From positions 1 through 64,000 of the forward strand of contig JAJCYA010000030.1 of NCBI GenBank assembly GCA_029263095.1: 64,000 bases of DNA. Reading direction: 5' to 3'. Positions within the stretch are counted from its first letter, which is position 1, and each line of letters begins with the position of its first letter. Below the pieces are notes generated by a model, which saw only the letters and a list, made by a program, of their open reading frames with translations, was not told the DNA's origin and did no database searches. Source of the stretch: Acidimicrobiia bacterium (GTDB taxonomy: Bacteria; Actinomycetota; Acidimicrobiia; Spongiisociales; UBA11373). The position numbers and the translations under genes were made by a program. Positions 7,971 to 16,108 of the stretch are shown piece by piece.

Positions 7971-9920
7971 ATGGATGCCGAGATAACCCCCATCGATCCC
8001 ATGCTCGACGACGAACTCGCCCCAGAGTCTCCGCCGCTGAGCGCCACGATGTGGATGAGGGAGAATCTATTCTCCACGAAGGCGAACACCGTTCTCACAT
8101 TCGTGGCTGTTTCGATCATCGCCTTCATCATTCGCAACGTTGTTGCGTGGATCTTTGCACCGAACAGGGGCTGGGAGGCCGTCGCCACCAACCTGCGTTT
8201 CTACATGGTGCAGGCCTATCCGGCAGGTCCTGAGCCCGAGATTCCCAACCAGTTCGTTCGAGTTTGGGTCTCGGCGGGCTCGATAGTCGTATTGGCTGCG
8301 CTGTCTCTGGCCGCGTGGAAGGTTGGCACCAAGGTCGCTTTCACAAAGCTCTTCGCAACGATTCGAGCGGCGGGCGCAGCTGTGGCGCTGGTGGCGTTCC
8401 TCGGTCCGCCCACCCAGAACCTGGACCTGCTCTCCGGAATAGACTTCCCCGTGATCGGACCGCTGCTCGCCGTCGCCGGATCGCTGCTCGGCTTCTTCAT
8501 CGAGGCGGCGCTCATGACTGGCGGCCGTCTGGTCGCGTTTCTTATCGGGGCAGCGATCGTTGTGGGCGCTCATCTCGCGGCCAAGGCAACCAAACCCCGT
8601 GGCGACGACTACGGATTCCACTCCCTGTGGATGGTATTTGGGGCGGGAGCAATCGTCATCGTCGCCCTGTGGGTGGTGCCGTTCGGTCACTACTTCTTCC
8701 TCCGGGGGGAGGTGGGATTCGAGACGGGGACGATCGCGACCTCGACCTCGGGGCCGTGGACCGTCATCTTCTTGCTAGCCGTAGGGGGCTACTTCCTGGC
8801 TCGGTGGATAGTCCGATTGTTGGGTGAGAAGTCGCTGAGGTCTCTCCTCGTCCTCTTCTGGTCGCTGTCGCTGCCGGTCATCGTTCTCTTTGTTCTGCGC
8901 GATCCGGACTTCAACCCGGCCAAGGATGGGGGTGGGTTCGACTTCCTTCCTGCTACCGACGTATGGATCTGGTTCATCTTCGGAATCTTGGGTGGCCTTG
9001 TCATCGCCGGCCTGTCGTTCCCGAGGCTGGGTGAGCTGGGACGCGCCGCCAGCGGCCTGCTCGTAATCGGATCGTTGGCGATGTGGGCCGTCCCGATGCT
9101 GATGCGGGTTCGGCTGATCGGGTTCTTGTTTGCAATGTTTGCCGTCGGGGCACAGACCTTTGCAGGTGACCGTCGGGCTCGCGTTCGGTATGTCGGTCTA
9201 TGGGTCGGATTGACGACCGTGCTGGTGGTTCTCTTCGCCGCGATCAACACCCAGTCATCGCTGTTCATTCAGGGCAAGACGTTCTTGGGCGGACTGACGT
9301 TGACGTTTGTACTGGCACTGACGTCGATTCTGTTGTCATTCCCGATCGGGCTCCTGATGGCGCTGGGCAGGACTTCGTCGATGCCGATCTTCCGGGTTAT
9401 GTCGACGATGTACATCGAGTTGGTGCGCGGTATTCCATTCATCACCGTGCTGATCTTCTTCGACCTGATCCTCATCTTGTTCCTCCCGGGCAATGTGGAG
9501 TTCGACTCCGTAACACTTGCGATACTTGCCGGAACCCTGTTCTCCGCCGCATATCTGGCCGAGAACGTACGAGGAGGCCTGCAGGCGATTCCGAAGGGTC
9601 AGTACGAGGCCGCCAGGGCGATGGGTCTATCCACACTGCAGTTGACTGTATTTGTCGTGCTGCCGCAGGCACTGCGAGCGGTGATTCCTGCTTTGGTCGG
9701 TCAGACGATCGCCATCTTCAAGGACACTTCGCTGGTGGCAATCATCGGGCTGTTCGACTTCCTCTTCATCGCCGACAAGGTTGTGCCGGCGCAGACAATC
9801 TTCTTGGGTATCAAACTCGAGAACATCGTGTTTATCGCCGCCGTGTACTGGATGTTTACCTTCAGCTTCTCTCGGGCCAGCCTGAAGCTCGAGAAGAAGG
9901 TTGGGCTGGGGGAGTACTAG
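7971..9920 (+). CDS. aapM: Amino-acid ABC transporter permease (AapM/BztC type), greatly enlarged
   Basis: 649 residues, against about 380 for typical AapM proteins. The transporter core is confined to the C-terminal third: GLTLTFVLALTSILLSFPIG near residue 440, IELVRGIPFITVLIFF, and the EAA loop (ENVRGGLQAIPKGQYEAARAMG, LPQALRAVIPALVGQ) followed by KDTSLVAIIG. About 400 residues precede it, containing around ten predicted hydrophobic segments separated by short loops; I do not recognise them as another known domain. The start one base after aapQ implies coupled translation. Together with AapJ, AapQ and AapP it completes a general polar amino-acid importer. Confidence 0.88.
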   Translation: MDAEITPIDPMLDDELAPESPPLSATMWMRENLFSTKANTVLTFVAVSIIAFIIRNVVAWIFAPNRGWEAVATNLRFYMVQAYPAGPEPEIPNQFVRVWVSAGSIVVLAALSLAAWKVGTKVAFTKLFATIRAAGAAVALVAFLGPPTQNLDLLSGIDFPVIGPLLAVAGSLLGFFIEAALMTGGRLVAFLIGAAIVVGAHLAAKATKPRGDDYGFHSLWMVFGAGAIVIVALWVVPFGHYFFLRGEVGFETGTIATSTSGPWTVIFLLAVGGYFLARWIVRLLGEKSLRSLLVLFWSLSLPVIVLFVLRDPDFNPAKDGGGFDFLPATDVWIWFIFGILGGLVIAGLSFPRLGELGRAASGLLVIGSLAMWAVPMLMRVRLIGFLFAMFAVGAQTFAGDRRARVRYVGLWVGLTTVLVVLFAAINTQSSLFIQGKTFLGGLTLTFVLALTSILLSFPIGLLMALGRTSSMPIFRVMSTMYIELVRGIPFITVLIFFDLILILFLPGNVEFDSVTLAILAGTLFSAAYLAENVRGGLQAIPKGQYEAARAMGLSTLQLTVFVVLPQALRAVIPALVGQTIAIFKDTSLVAIIGLFDFLFIADKVVPAQTIFLGIKLENIVFIAAVYWMFTFSFSRASLKLEKKVGLGEY

Positions 9921-9967
9921 ATGAAATATGAACGGCCAGGCCGGAGCGCCATTGACAAGGAGCCGAC

Positions 9968-10708
9968 ATGAACGACAAGCGAGACATCATCGTCTGTGAG
10001 GGGGTCAAGAAGTGGTTCGGTGACTTCCAGGCTCTCAAGGGCATCACGACATCGATCAAGGAGCAAGAGGTTGTGGTGGTCATTGGACCGTCGGGATCGG
10101 GTAAGTCCACCTTCATCCGCACGCTCAACCGACTCGAGGTGCATCAGGAGGGGACGATCGTCATTGACGGTGTCGAGCTGACGAACGATCTCAAGAATAT
10201 TGAGAAGATCCGTTCCGAAGTCGGCATGGTGTTTCAGCAGTTCAACCTGTTCCCGCACTTGACCGTGATGCAGAACATCACGCTGGCTCCCATCTGGGTC
10301 CGCAAGAAGCCAAAGGCAGAGGCTGAAGCCGACGCTATGAAGCTTCTTGATCGAGTTGGGATCCCCGAGCAAGCTGAGAAGTTCCCCGGTCAGCTCTCTG
10401 GCGGTCAGCAGCAGCGGGTGGCTATCGCCCGGTCACTGGCCATGGAACCGCGGATCATGCTTTTCGACGAGCCGACGTCTGCGCTCGACCCGGAGATGAT
10501 CAAGGAAGTGCTCGACGTGATGAAGGAGCTTGCGCTCTCCGGCATGACGATGATCGTCGTCACCCACGAGATGGGTTTTGCCAAGGAGGTCGCCGACCGA
10601 GTGTTGTTCTTCGACTACGGCCTGGTGGTCGAAGAGGGGACACCGGAGCACTTCTTTACCAGTCCGGAGCACGACCGCACCAAGCTCTTCCTAAGCCAGA
10701 TCCTTTAG
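9968..10708 (+). CDS. aapP: Amino-acid ABC transporter ATP-binding protein (AapP type)
   Basis: 246 residues, the usual length. All ABC ATPase motifs are present: Walker [10 protein letters not shown] (about residue 39), Q-loop [13 protein letters not shown], signature [15 protein letters not shown], Walker [13 protein letters not shown] and the switch His in VVTHEMGFA. Residue pattern and operon position match the polar amino-acid importer ATPases. AAGGAG lies five bases before the ATG at 9968. It is the last gene of the aapJQMP operon and energises import from the cytoplasmic side. Confidence 0.95.
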   Translation: MNDKRDIIVCEGVKKWFGDFQALKGITTSIKEQEVVVVIGPSGSGKSTFIRTLNRLEVHQEGTIVIDGVELTNDLKNIEKIRSEVGMVFQQFNLFPHLTVMQNITLAPIWVRKKPKAEAEADAMKLLDRVGIPEQAEKFPGQLSGGQQQRVAIARSLAMEPRIMLFDEPTSALDPEMIKEVLDVMKELALSGMTMIVVTHEMGFAKEVADRVLFFDYGLVVEEGTPEHFFTSPEHDRTKLFLSQIL

Positions 10709-10734
10709 GAATCTCACTCTCCCCTTGTGTGATC

Positions 10735-10816
10735 CTTCCCCCTTGTTGGGGAAGTCCGTGAGGAGCAGAGCGACGAGGGGGATGGGGGTTCTTGAGCTTC
10801 CCCCCTTGTTAGGGGG
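10735..10816. repeat. Two related C/G stem-loops after the ABC operon
   Basis: CTTCCCC-CTTGTT-GGGGAAG (10735-10754) and CCCCC-TTGTTA-GGGGG (10801-10816) share the sequence CTTCCCCC(C)TTGTT(A)GGGG about 60 bases apart. They lie between the AapP stop and the cyclase start. The first may end the ABC transcript. The shared sequence suggests a small duplicated hairpin element. The rest of the 10709-10882 gap shows only the cyclase promoter element. Confidence 0.45.
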
Positions 10817-10869
10817 TCGAGCGGTCGCTTCCTGGGCGCACCGTGCCATCATCTTCGCGGCACTTCCTC

Positions 10870-10875
10870 TAGTTT
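10870..10875 (+). promoter_or_regulatory. Leaderless-type -10 hexamer for the cyclase
   Basis: TAGTTT is seven bases before the ATG at 10883. No Shine-Dalgarno sequence is present. Confidence 0.45.
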
Positions 10876-10882
10876 TCGGGGC

Positions 10883-11926
10883 ATGGCGGAAGCAGGGGAC
10901 CCGGTACGCCGTCGCAGATTGGCGGCGATTCTGATGGCCGACGTGGTCGGTTTCTCCGAGATGATGGGTCGCGATGAGGAGGGCACCACGACGCGCATCC
11001 TCCGGTTCCACGAGCGGATCCGTGCCACCGTTGAACAACACGGGGGACGAATCGTCGGAACTGCCGGCGATTCGGCGTTCGGCGACTTCGACTCGATCGT
11101 GGAGGCGCTCGACTGCGCCACCTCGATTCAGCGGTCTCTTCATTCCGAGAATGCTTCCAGGCTCGATGAGGAACGCATCGAGGCCCGCATAGGTCTCCAC
11201 CTCGGTGACGTGATCGTCGATGAGTACAACGTCTTCGGCGACGGAGTGAACATTGCCGCTCGGCTCGAGCAACTAGCCGACCCAGGCGGGATAGTGCTGT
11301 CGGAGGCGGTGTATCAACAGGTGAGGGGCCGGAGCGACCTGCCCTTCGAAGAGATCGGGTCGCGAACTCTCAAGAACATCGCCGAGCCGATCCGTCTTTA
11401 CCGGATCGGGCCCGATGCGTTTGGCGGGCGCCCCGTCGAATCCCGGCCGGAGCGTTCCGAGCACGTCGAGGAGGGCAGCGAAGCCGGCAAGGCGATCCGA
11501 AGCGCCATCGACTCGATAGCCGGCCGCATCGCCGACGAGATCGAGGCATCGCGAGATGAGGACCAGGTGCCTGACGCAGATCTCGTCATCGACCCTGGGG
11601 AGCGAACGAATGGTGATCCGGTGGTATCCGCCTTCAACGCGGGCACTCTGTCGATCGCAGCGATCGGGGTCCTCGGGGTGCTGGCACGCACCTCTGGTTG
11701 GACCGACAACGCTTGGTATCCATTTGTGGGCGCCTGGTTCCTCGGCATTGCTCTCGGCCGCCTGGTGGCCGGCGTGTCCGGCCGAAGCGGTATTGCGTTG
11801 CTCTTTCGCGCGTTTGGGTTTGGAGTTGGTGCTGCGTTCTTTGGTAGCGAGGTTGTACGAGCCGTGCTTTGGGTGATGGCGGCCGGAATGCTGGGCAGCT
11901 CGATCCAGGGGCTGCGGCGCTCCTAG
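10883..11926 (+). CDS. Class III adenylate/guanylate cyclase-like protein with C-terminal membrane domain
   Basis: 347 residues. The class III cyclase homology domain is N-terminal (about 10-175): first metal Asp20 in LMADVVGFSEMMG, second metal Asp63 in VGTAGDSAFGDF, and FGDGVNIAARLEQLADPGG with the conserved Asn/Arg region. The substrate-contacting Lys found in many relatives (VKTTGD) is replaced by Gly (VGTAGD), so base selectivity or activity is uncertain. After an acidic linker (185-245), three or four hydrophobic helices fill the C-terminus. The topology, catalytic domain first and membrane part last, is the reverse of most membrane cyclases. It probably makes cAMP or cGMP, or acts as a nucleotide sensor. 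Confidence 0.85.
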   Translation: MAEAGDPVRRRRLAAILMADVVGFSEMMGRDEEGTTTRILRFHERIRATVEQHGGRIVGTAGDSAFGDFDSIVEALDCATSIQRSLHSENASRLDEERIEARIGLHLGDVIVDEYNVFGDGVNIAARLEQLADPGGIVLSEAVYQQVRGRSDLPFEEIGSRTLKNIAEPIRLYRIGPDAFGGRPVESRPERSEHVEEGSEAGKAIRSAIDSIAGRIADEIEASRDEDQVPDADLVIDPGERTNGDPVVSAFNAGTLSIAAIGVLGVLARTSGWTDNAWYPFVGAWFLGIALGRLVAGVSGRSGIALLFRAFGFGVGAAFFGSEVVRAVLWVMAAGMLGSSIQGLRRS

Positions 11927-12028
11927 ACGAGGCACTACCGGCGTCGAGCCGGACGCATCGCAGGTGTGATCTACGTCCGCCTGCTGGTGGTACGGTCGCC
12001 GAGCATTGAGAGCATCTGGAGGGACCAC

Positions 12029-13177
12029 GTGGACCGCAAAGCCGCTGCCCGGGATCGGTTCGGAGCCGTCGAGGCTGATCTACGGGAGATCAGTCGTTGG
12101 ATGTACGAGCATCCGGAGACCGCCTACGTCGAGCACGAGACATCGGCCAGGCTCGTCGAGTTCCTCTCTCGGAACGGATTCGACATCGAGCACCCTGCAT
12201 ACGGCCTCGACACCGCATTTGCGGCCCGGGTCGGTTCGGAGGGCCCCGAGGTAGTGATCTGCGCCGAGATGGATGCGCTGCCGGGTGTCGGACATGCCTG
12301 CGGGCACAACATCATCGCGGCCTCGGCGGTGGGAGCGGGGATTGCCGTCGCCGAGATGGCCGACGAGCTCGGATTCCGAGTCACCGTGCTGGGCACACCT
12401 GCCGAGGAGCACCATGGCGGCAAGGTCGACCTGATTGGTGCTGGTGCCTTCGCTGGAGCGACGGTATCGATGATGATCCACCCCAGTCCCCGCAATGTGG
12501 TCGATCCGAGCATGCTTGCCATCCACCACTTCGATGTCGAGTTTCACGGCAAGGATGCCCACGCGGCCGCTGCTCCCTGGGAGGGGCTCAATGCTCTCGA
12601 CGCATTCGTTCAGTTGTACGTGGGCGTGAGCACCTTTCGCCAGCATATGTTTCCGACCGACAAGATCCACGGGATCATCACTCACGGCGGCGACGCCCCC
12701 AACATCATCCCCTCGTACACCAAATCCGAGTGGTACGTCCGGGCGGCAACGAAGGAGCGGCTGGAGGACCTCATGGGTCTCTTTCGGACATTCGTTGAGG
12801 CGGCGGCATCTGCGACCGGATGCCGAGCCGAGCTCGCGTTCAACGGACATGAGTACACAGAAATGGTCAACAACCCGCTCATGGTCGAGCTGTTTGCTGC
12901 CAACTCGGAGATGTTGGGTCGTCCCATGGATCGCGACGCCGACCAGGACTCCTCGGCATCGGGTTCAACCGATATGGGGAATGTGAGCCGAGTCGTCCCC
13001 AGTATCCACCCGATGATCGGGATGGACACTGAGGGAGCCGTCAACCATCAGCCCGAGTTTGCGGCCCACACGATCACTCCCGATGGCGAGATGGCGATGC
13101 GTGACGGCGCCCTCGGCATGGCGTGGACGATTGTCGACATTGCAGAGGGGGACTTGTGGGGGGAGCTGACCAAGTAG
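12029..13177 (+). CDS. M20D-family amidohydrolase (AbgB / aminoacylase-like)
   Basis: 382 residues. The metal-site motifs are seen in order: CAEMDALPG, GHACGHN, GTPAEEHHGGK, a His in MMIHPSP, and a late Asp/His region (SGSTDMGNVSRVVPSIHPM). The dimerisation lid lies at about residues 175-290. AbgB-type enzymes release amino acids from aminoacyl-aromatic or N-acyl substrates; the exact substrate is open. GTG at 12029 is chosen because TGGAGGG sits about six bases upstream; the frame is open further back (to 11966) without support. The neighbours on both sides do not suggest a pathway. The convergent gap to the next gene (13178-13210) holds nothing notable. Confidence 0.88.
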   Translation: MDRKAAARDRFGAVEADLREISRWMYEHPETAYVEHETSARLVEFLSRNGFDIEHPAYGLDTAFAARVGSEGPEVVICAEMDALPGVGHACGHNIIAASAVGAGIAVAEMADELGFRVTVLGTPAEEHHGGKVDLIGAGAFAGATVSMMIHPSPRNVVDPSMLAIHHFDVEFHGKDAHAAAAPWEGLNALDAFVQLYVGVSTFRQHMFPTDKIHGIITHGGDAPNIIPSYTKSEWYVRAATKERLEDLMGLFRTFVEAAASATGCRAELAFNGHEYTEMVNNPLMVELFAANSEMLGRPMDRDADQDSSASGSTDMGNVSRVVPSIHPMIGMDTEGAVNHQPEFAAHTITPDGEMAMRDGALGMAWTIVDIAEGDLWGELTK

Positions 13178-13210
13178 ACATCAGTCCCGCTCACCAACCT
13201 CCGCCGCAGG

Positions 13211-13813
13211 TCAGCTCACCGGTATCCGAATCACAGTCCTGAGTTTCTCGGGCGCGGTGCGGCGCGGGTCACTCAGGTAGATCTCGTGGTGCCTCCCACG
13301 GTGGGTCAAACCGTGCTCCTCCATGTAGTCGTGGAGTCCCTGGATGGTCGGTTCCTCGTCGGCGTATGGCCCGATGTGCATGATCTGAACACATCGACCT
13401 TCTTCCAGCACCTCGAGTTGAGCCGAGTCCAGCGATGGAACATCCTTGCCCTTGCTGACGAGTTCGGTGCCGGCTGCTGCAAAGTGGCCCTCAGTGACGA
13501 AGTCCGGTTGGACGATCATCGACTTCCATTTCCACGCGGATCGATTCTCCACGTTGAAGCCTCCGGGCGTATCGTCCCACCACAACCCCTCGAGCGGTCC
13601 AACGACGAAGTCGAAGTCTGGCTTGAGAGCGAACTTGATGGTGTAGGCAAGCGAGTACAGCGTCGTCATCGCCCTCATGTACTCGTCGCCGCCTGGGTCG
13701 CCCTGTCCATCGACCGTCAGGTACTTGAGGGACGGGACCTCTACTTCGACGACCTGTTTTGCCGAAGGATTGAAGAGGTGACGGTGCTCCTTCTTGAGAT
13801 CGAGTTTTGGAAT
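13211..13813 (-). CDS. GyrI-like small-molecule-binding protein
   Basis: About 200 residues. The fold signatures of GyrI-like (SOUL/GyrI superfamily) proteins are visible: VVEVEVPSLKYLTVDGQGDPGG, the central GLWWDDTPGGF, and MHIGPYADEEPTIQGLHDYMEEHGL near the C-terminus. These proteins bind ligands or act as hydrolases of small molecules. The start is unusual. No ATG or GTG lies in frame; the only standard option is TTG at 13858, which lacks a ribosome site and abuts a hairpin. An ATT at 13813 has a strong GGGGAGG site five bases upstream and begins IPKLDLKKEHRHLF, so it is the preferred start. The ATT call is inference. Confidence 0.8.
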   Translation of the reverse strand: MPKLDLKKEHRHLFNPSAKQVVEVEVPSLKYLTVDGQGDPGGDEYMRAMTTLYSLAYTIKFALKPDFDFVVGPLEGLWWDDTPGGFNVENRSAWKWKSMIVQPDFVTEGHFAAAGTELVSKGKDVPSLDSAQLEVLEEGRCVQIMHIGPYADEEPTIQGLHDYMEEHGLTHRGRHHEIYLSDPRRTAPEKLRTVIRIPVS

Positions 13814-13859
13814 GTGCGCCTCCCCAGATTGCCTGTGGGCAACATTATCGACAAGCAAT

Positions 13860-13888
13860 GGGGGAGGACCTTTTGCAGGCCCTCCCCC
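13860..13888 (-). terminator. Stem-loop after the SPFH gene
   Basis: The arms GGGGGAGGACC and GGCCCTCCCCC form an 11-bp stem with one G-U pair (on the minus transcript) and a 7-base loop. It lies 31 bases beyond the SPFH-protein stop and upstream of the GyrI-like gene. No T-tract follows, so it may be a partial terminator or an mRNA 3'-end stabiliser. Confidence 0.55.
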
Positions 13889-13919
13889 ATGCTGGAAACT
13901 GTGAACCGATCGCCGGCGG

Positions 13920-14843
13920 CTACTCCTCAGCGTTCCCGTCCCAAATCTCCTTCAGCGCCCCGATACTCGAAGCGATACCGCTGAACTCCGTTGGGAGGAA
14001 CAGCTTGGTCGCCCGACCATCGGCGATGGTGCCCAGGGCGTCCAAGTACCGGATCGCGATCAGGTCCGGTGTCGGATCGCCGGTATGGATGGCGCCAAAC
14101 ACTCTCTCGATCGCTTGGCCTTCACCTTCGGCGACAGTGAGCTTCTGGAACTTTTCGGCCTCGGCGACTTCGCGAATCGCCGCCGCCTGACCCTCTGCTT
14201 CGAGGATGCGGGACTGCTTTACGCCCTCGGCGGTGAGAATCGCCGAGCGCTTCTCACCCTCGGCCTCTGTGACAACGGCACGCCTGATTCGCTCTGCCTT
14301 CATCTGGCGGTGCATAGCCTCGGTGACGTCCACCGGCGGATCGATCCGCTGGATCTCGACCCGGACCACCCTCGTACCCCAAACGTCGGTGGCCTCGTCG
14401 AGGATCTCTCTGAGCTGGGTGTTGATGACGTCCCGCGAGGTCAGTGCCTCGTCGAGTTGGAGGTCTCCGACAACGTTACGAAGGTTCGTCTGGGCCAGCT
14501 TGGTGGCGGCGAGGATGAAGTTTGCGACGTTGTACTTGAGCTTTACCGGGTCGGTGGCTTGGTAGTACACGACGGCATCCACCGTCACGACCACGTTGTC
14601 CTTGGTGATGACCTCTTGTGGCGGCACGTCGACAACCTGCTCCCGCATGTCGACTCGCTTGATCCGCTCGATAAAGGGGATGATGAAGCGCAGTCCCGGA
14701 TCGACCATACGGTCGTATCGACCGAACCGCTCTATGAGCCCCTTCTCGAACTGGCTCACGATCTTGATGGCGGCAGCGGCATAGATGAGCAGTGCCGCTC
14801 CGATCACGATGAGGACGATCAACAGGGGATCGTCGAAAGTCAT
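13920..14843 (-). CDS. SPFH/band-7 (stomatin-like) membrane protein
   Basis: 307 residues. One N-terminal membrane helix ([20 protein letters not shown], about 5-25) is followed by a complete SPFH domain ([54 protein letters not shown]) and a charged, Ala/Glu-rich coiled coil (about 185-250). The ending is typical for bacterial stomatins. These proteins oligomerise on the inner membrane and organise quality-control or fluidity microdomains; NfeD-domain proteins are their regular partners. The ATG at 14843 has GAGAGGAG upstream; a further 40 open codons have no support. It lies 37 bases downstream of the HAAS-NfeD gene in the PadR operon. Confidence 0.93.
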   Translation of the reverse strand: MTFDDPLLIVLIVIGAALLIYAAAAIKIVSQFEKGLIERFGRYDRMVDPGLRFIIPFIERIKRVDMREQVVDVPPQEVITKDNVVVTVDAVVYYQATDPVKLKYNVANFILAATKLAQTNLRNVVGDLQLDEALTSRDVINTQLREILDEATDVWGTRVVRVEIQRIDPPVDVTEAMHRQMKAERIRRAVVTEAEGEKRSAILTAEGVKQSRILEAEGQAAAIREVAEAEKFQKLTVAEGEGQAIERVFGAIHTGDPTPDLIAIRYLDALGTIADGRATKLFLPTEFSGIASSIGALKEIWDGNAEE

Positions 14844-14880
14844 GGTGTTTCTCCTCTCGGGTTTGCTATCAAAACTGAAT

Positions 14881-15663
14881 TCACTCGGCCGGCTCCACGA
14901 CCAGGCGGGTGCCGCGCACGTCGGTGATGCGGACTTCACTACCGATGGCGATGAGATCGCCATCGGTAGTGGCCCGCCACTCCTCGGTCTCCATGCGGAC
15001 GCGGCCTACGCCAGCGGCACGGTCTATCGCCTCGAGCACCATCGCGGTCTTGCCGACGAATCGGTTGGCACCAATCGGATGTTGGGTCTCGTCACCGTGC
15101 CGAACAAACCGCTGCAACACGATCAGAGCCACCAGAGACGTCGCGATGAAGACGATCAGCTGGACTGCAGGTTCCACGCCTATGAATGCGAGTAGCGCTG
15201 CGACGACGGCTCCACCGGCGAATGGAAGCATGAAGAATCCCGCGGTCACGATCTCGGCGAAGCCGAGGAACAACGCGGCTCCGATCCAAATCCATCTCCA
15301 GGCTTCGGTGTCCATGCCGTCTCCTTCTCCTCTGGTGGCCAGTCCGATGACGATGGCGCCGGTCACGATCGCCAGTATGGCCAGGTCGGTCCAATTGAAT
15401 CTACGGCGGCGTGTACGGAACACTTCATCCCATGCCGGCAGCGTCTCGTGACTTCGTCCGGTAGCCGCGGCCCACTCGATGGCGAACGAAGCCGTGTCGT
15501 CGCCTACGACCGACTCCGGCGCTCGCCCGTCCGTCGATGCCTCGATCAGGTGTTGCTCGAGTTCCGCCCGCATCTCGGCTGCGGTCCGGCGCTTGATCCC
15601 AGCGGCTCGCCAGTAGCGTTCGCAGTCGGCTGCGACGACATCGATTGCGACTCGATCAGCCAT
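14881..15663 (-). CDS. HAAS-domain / NfeD fusion membrane protein
   Basis: 260 residues. Residues 1-85 are an alpha-helical segment ([31 protein letters not shown]) resembling the HAAS domain usually encoded beside PadR regulators. A first membrane helix follows (about 98-115), then a compact NfeD membrane bundle ([34 protein letters not shown]) and a C-terminal OB-fold-like NfeD domain ([17 protein letters not shown] through [15 protein letters not shown]). The ATG at 15663 overlaps the PadR stop by eight bases and has ACGGAGG five bases upstream. NfeD proteins work with SPFH proteins, here the next gene. The HAAS part probably links membrane state to the PadR regulator. This domain pairing is inferred by eye. 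Confidence 0.8.
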   Translation of the reverse strand: MADRVAIDVVAADCERYWRAAGIKRRTAAEMRAELEQHLIEASTDGRAPESVVGDDTASFAIEWAAATGRSHETLPAWDEVFRTRRRRFNWTDLAILAIVTGAIVIGLATRGEGDGMDTEAWRWIWIGAALFLGFAEIVTAGFFMLPFAGGAVVAALLAFIGVEPAVQLIVFIATSLVALIVLQRFVRHGDETQHPIGANRFVGKTAMVLEAIDRAAGVGRVRMETEEWRATTDGDLIAIGSEVRITDVRGTRLVVEPAE

Positions 15664-16015
15664 CGGTGCCTCCGTTGATGACACGGTCGACGCCATGAGT
15701 AAGTGTTCTCCATTCGCCTATCCAGCTATTGAGCTGGCGCCGACCTTCGTCGGCGATTCGGTAGTACTTGCGGGGTGGTCCGTCGCTCGACGCCTTGGCG
15801 AATGGCTCGACGAGCCCTCCGCGCTGGAGCCGGCTCAGCAGGGGGTAGATGCTCCCTTCGCCTACCAATGCCAGACCTCGCCCTTCGAGCTTGCGGGCCA
15901 TTTCGTATCCGTACGAAGGCTCCTCGGCGATGATCGCCAGGAGGCACATGTCGAGCACTCCCTTGAGGAGCTGGCTGCTTCGTTCCACAGACCCTCGCTC
16001 ACTACCTTGCCTCAC
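15656..16015 (-). CDS. PadR-family transcriptional regulator
   Basis: 119 residues from the GTG at 16015, or 110 from the GTG at 15988 (VERSSQLLKG), which fits the usual PadR length and the predicted transcription start better. The winged-helix core is clear: LLKGVLDMCLLAIIAEEPSYGYEMARKL, then GSIYPLLSRLQRGGLVEP and PPRKYYRIADEGRRQL. It heads an operon with the HAAS-NfeD and SPFH genes (eight-base overlap, then 37 bases). A 13-bp palindrome and a matching distal half-site flank its own promoter, so autorepression is likely. The inducing signal is probably a membrane-active compound or envelope stress; that is inference from the partners. Confidence 0.9.
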   Translation of the reverse strand: MRQGSERGSVERSSQLLKGVLDMCLLAIIAEEPSYGYEMARKLEGRGLALVGEGSIYPLLSRLQRGGLVEPFAKASSDGPPRKYYRIADEGRRQLNSWIGEWRTLTHGVDRVINGGTDG

Positions 16016-16050
16016 ACGATAGCAGATGCTCTCTTGCGACGCAAGGTAGT
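16001..16050 (-). promoter_or_regulatory. PadR operon promoter with candidate operators
   Basis: On the minus strand TTGCGT (-35) and TATCGT (-10) are spaced by 17 bases (16039-16044 and 16016-16021). The -35 lies inside the 13-bp palindrome CTTGCGACGCAAG (16033-16045). A 10-bp inverted repeat, ACTACCTTGC (16001-16010) and GCAAGGTAGT (16041-16050), brackets the whole promoter. A PadR dimer binding these sites would block RNA polymerase. Confidence 0.65.
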
Positions 16051-16108
16051 CGGGGCCCGAGGATCCAGCCTCCGAGCTCCGGGTCCGATCTAGATAGCAT
16101 CGCTCCTC

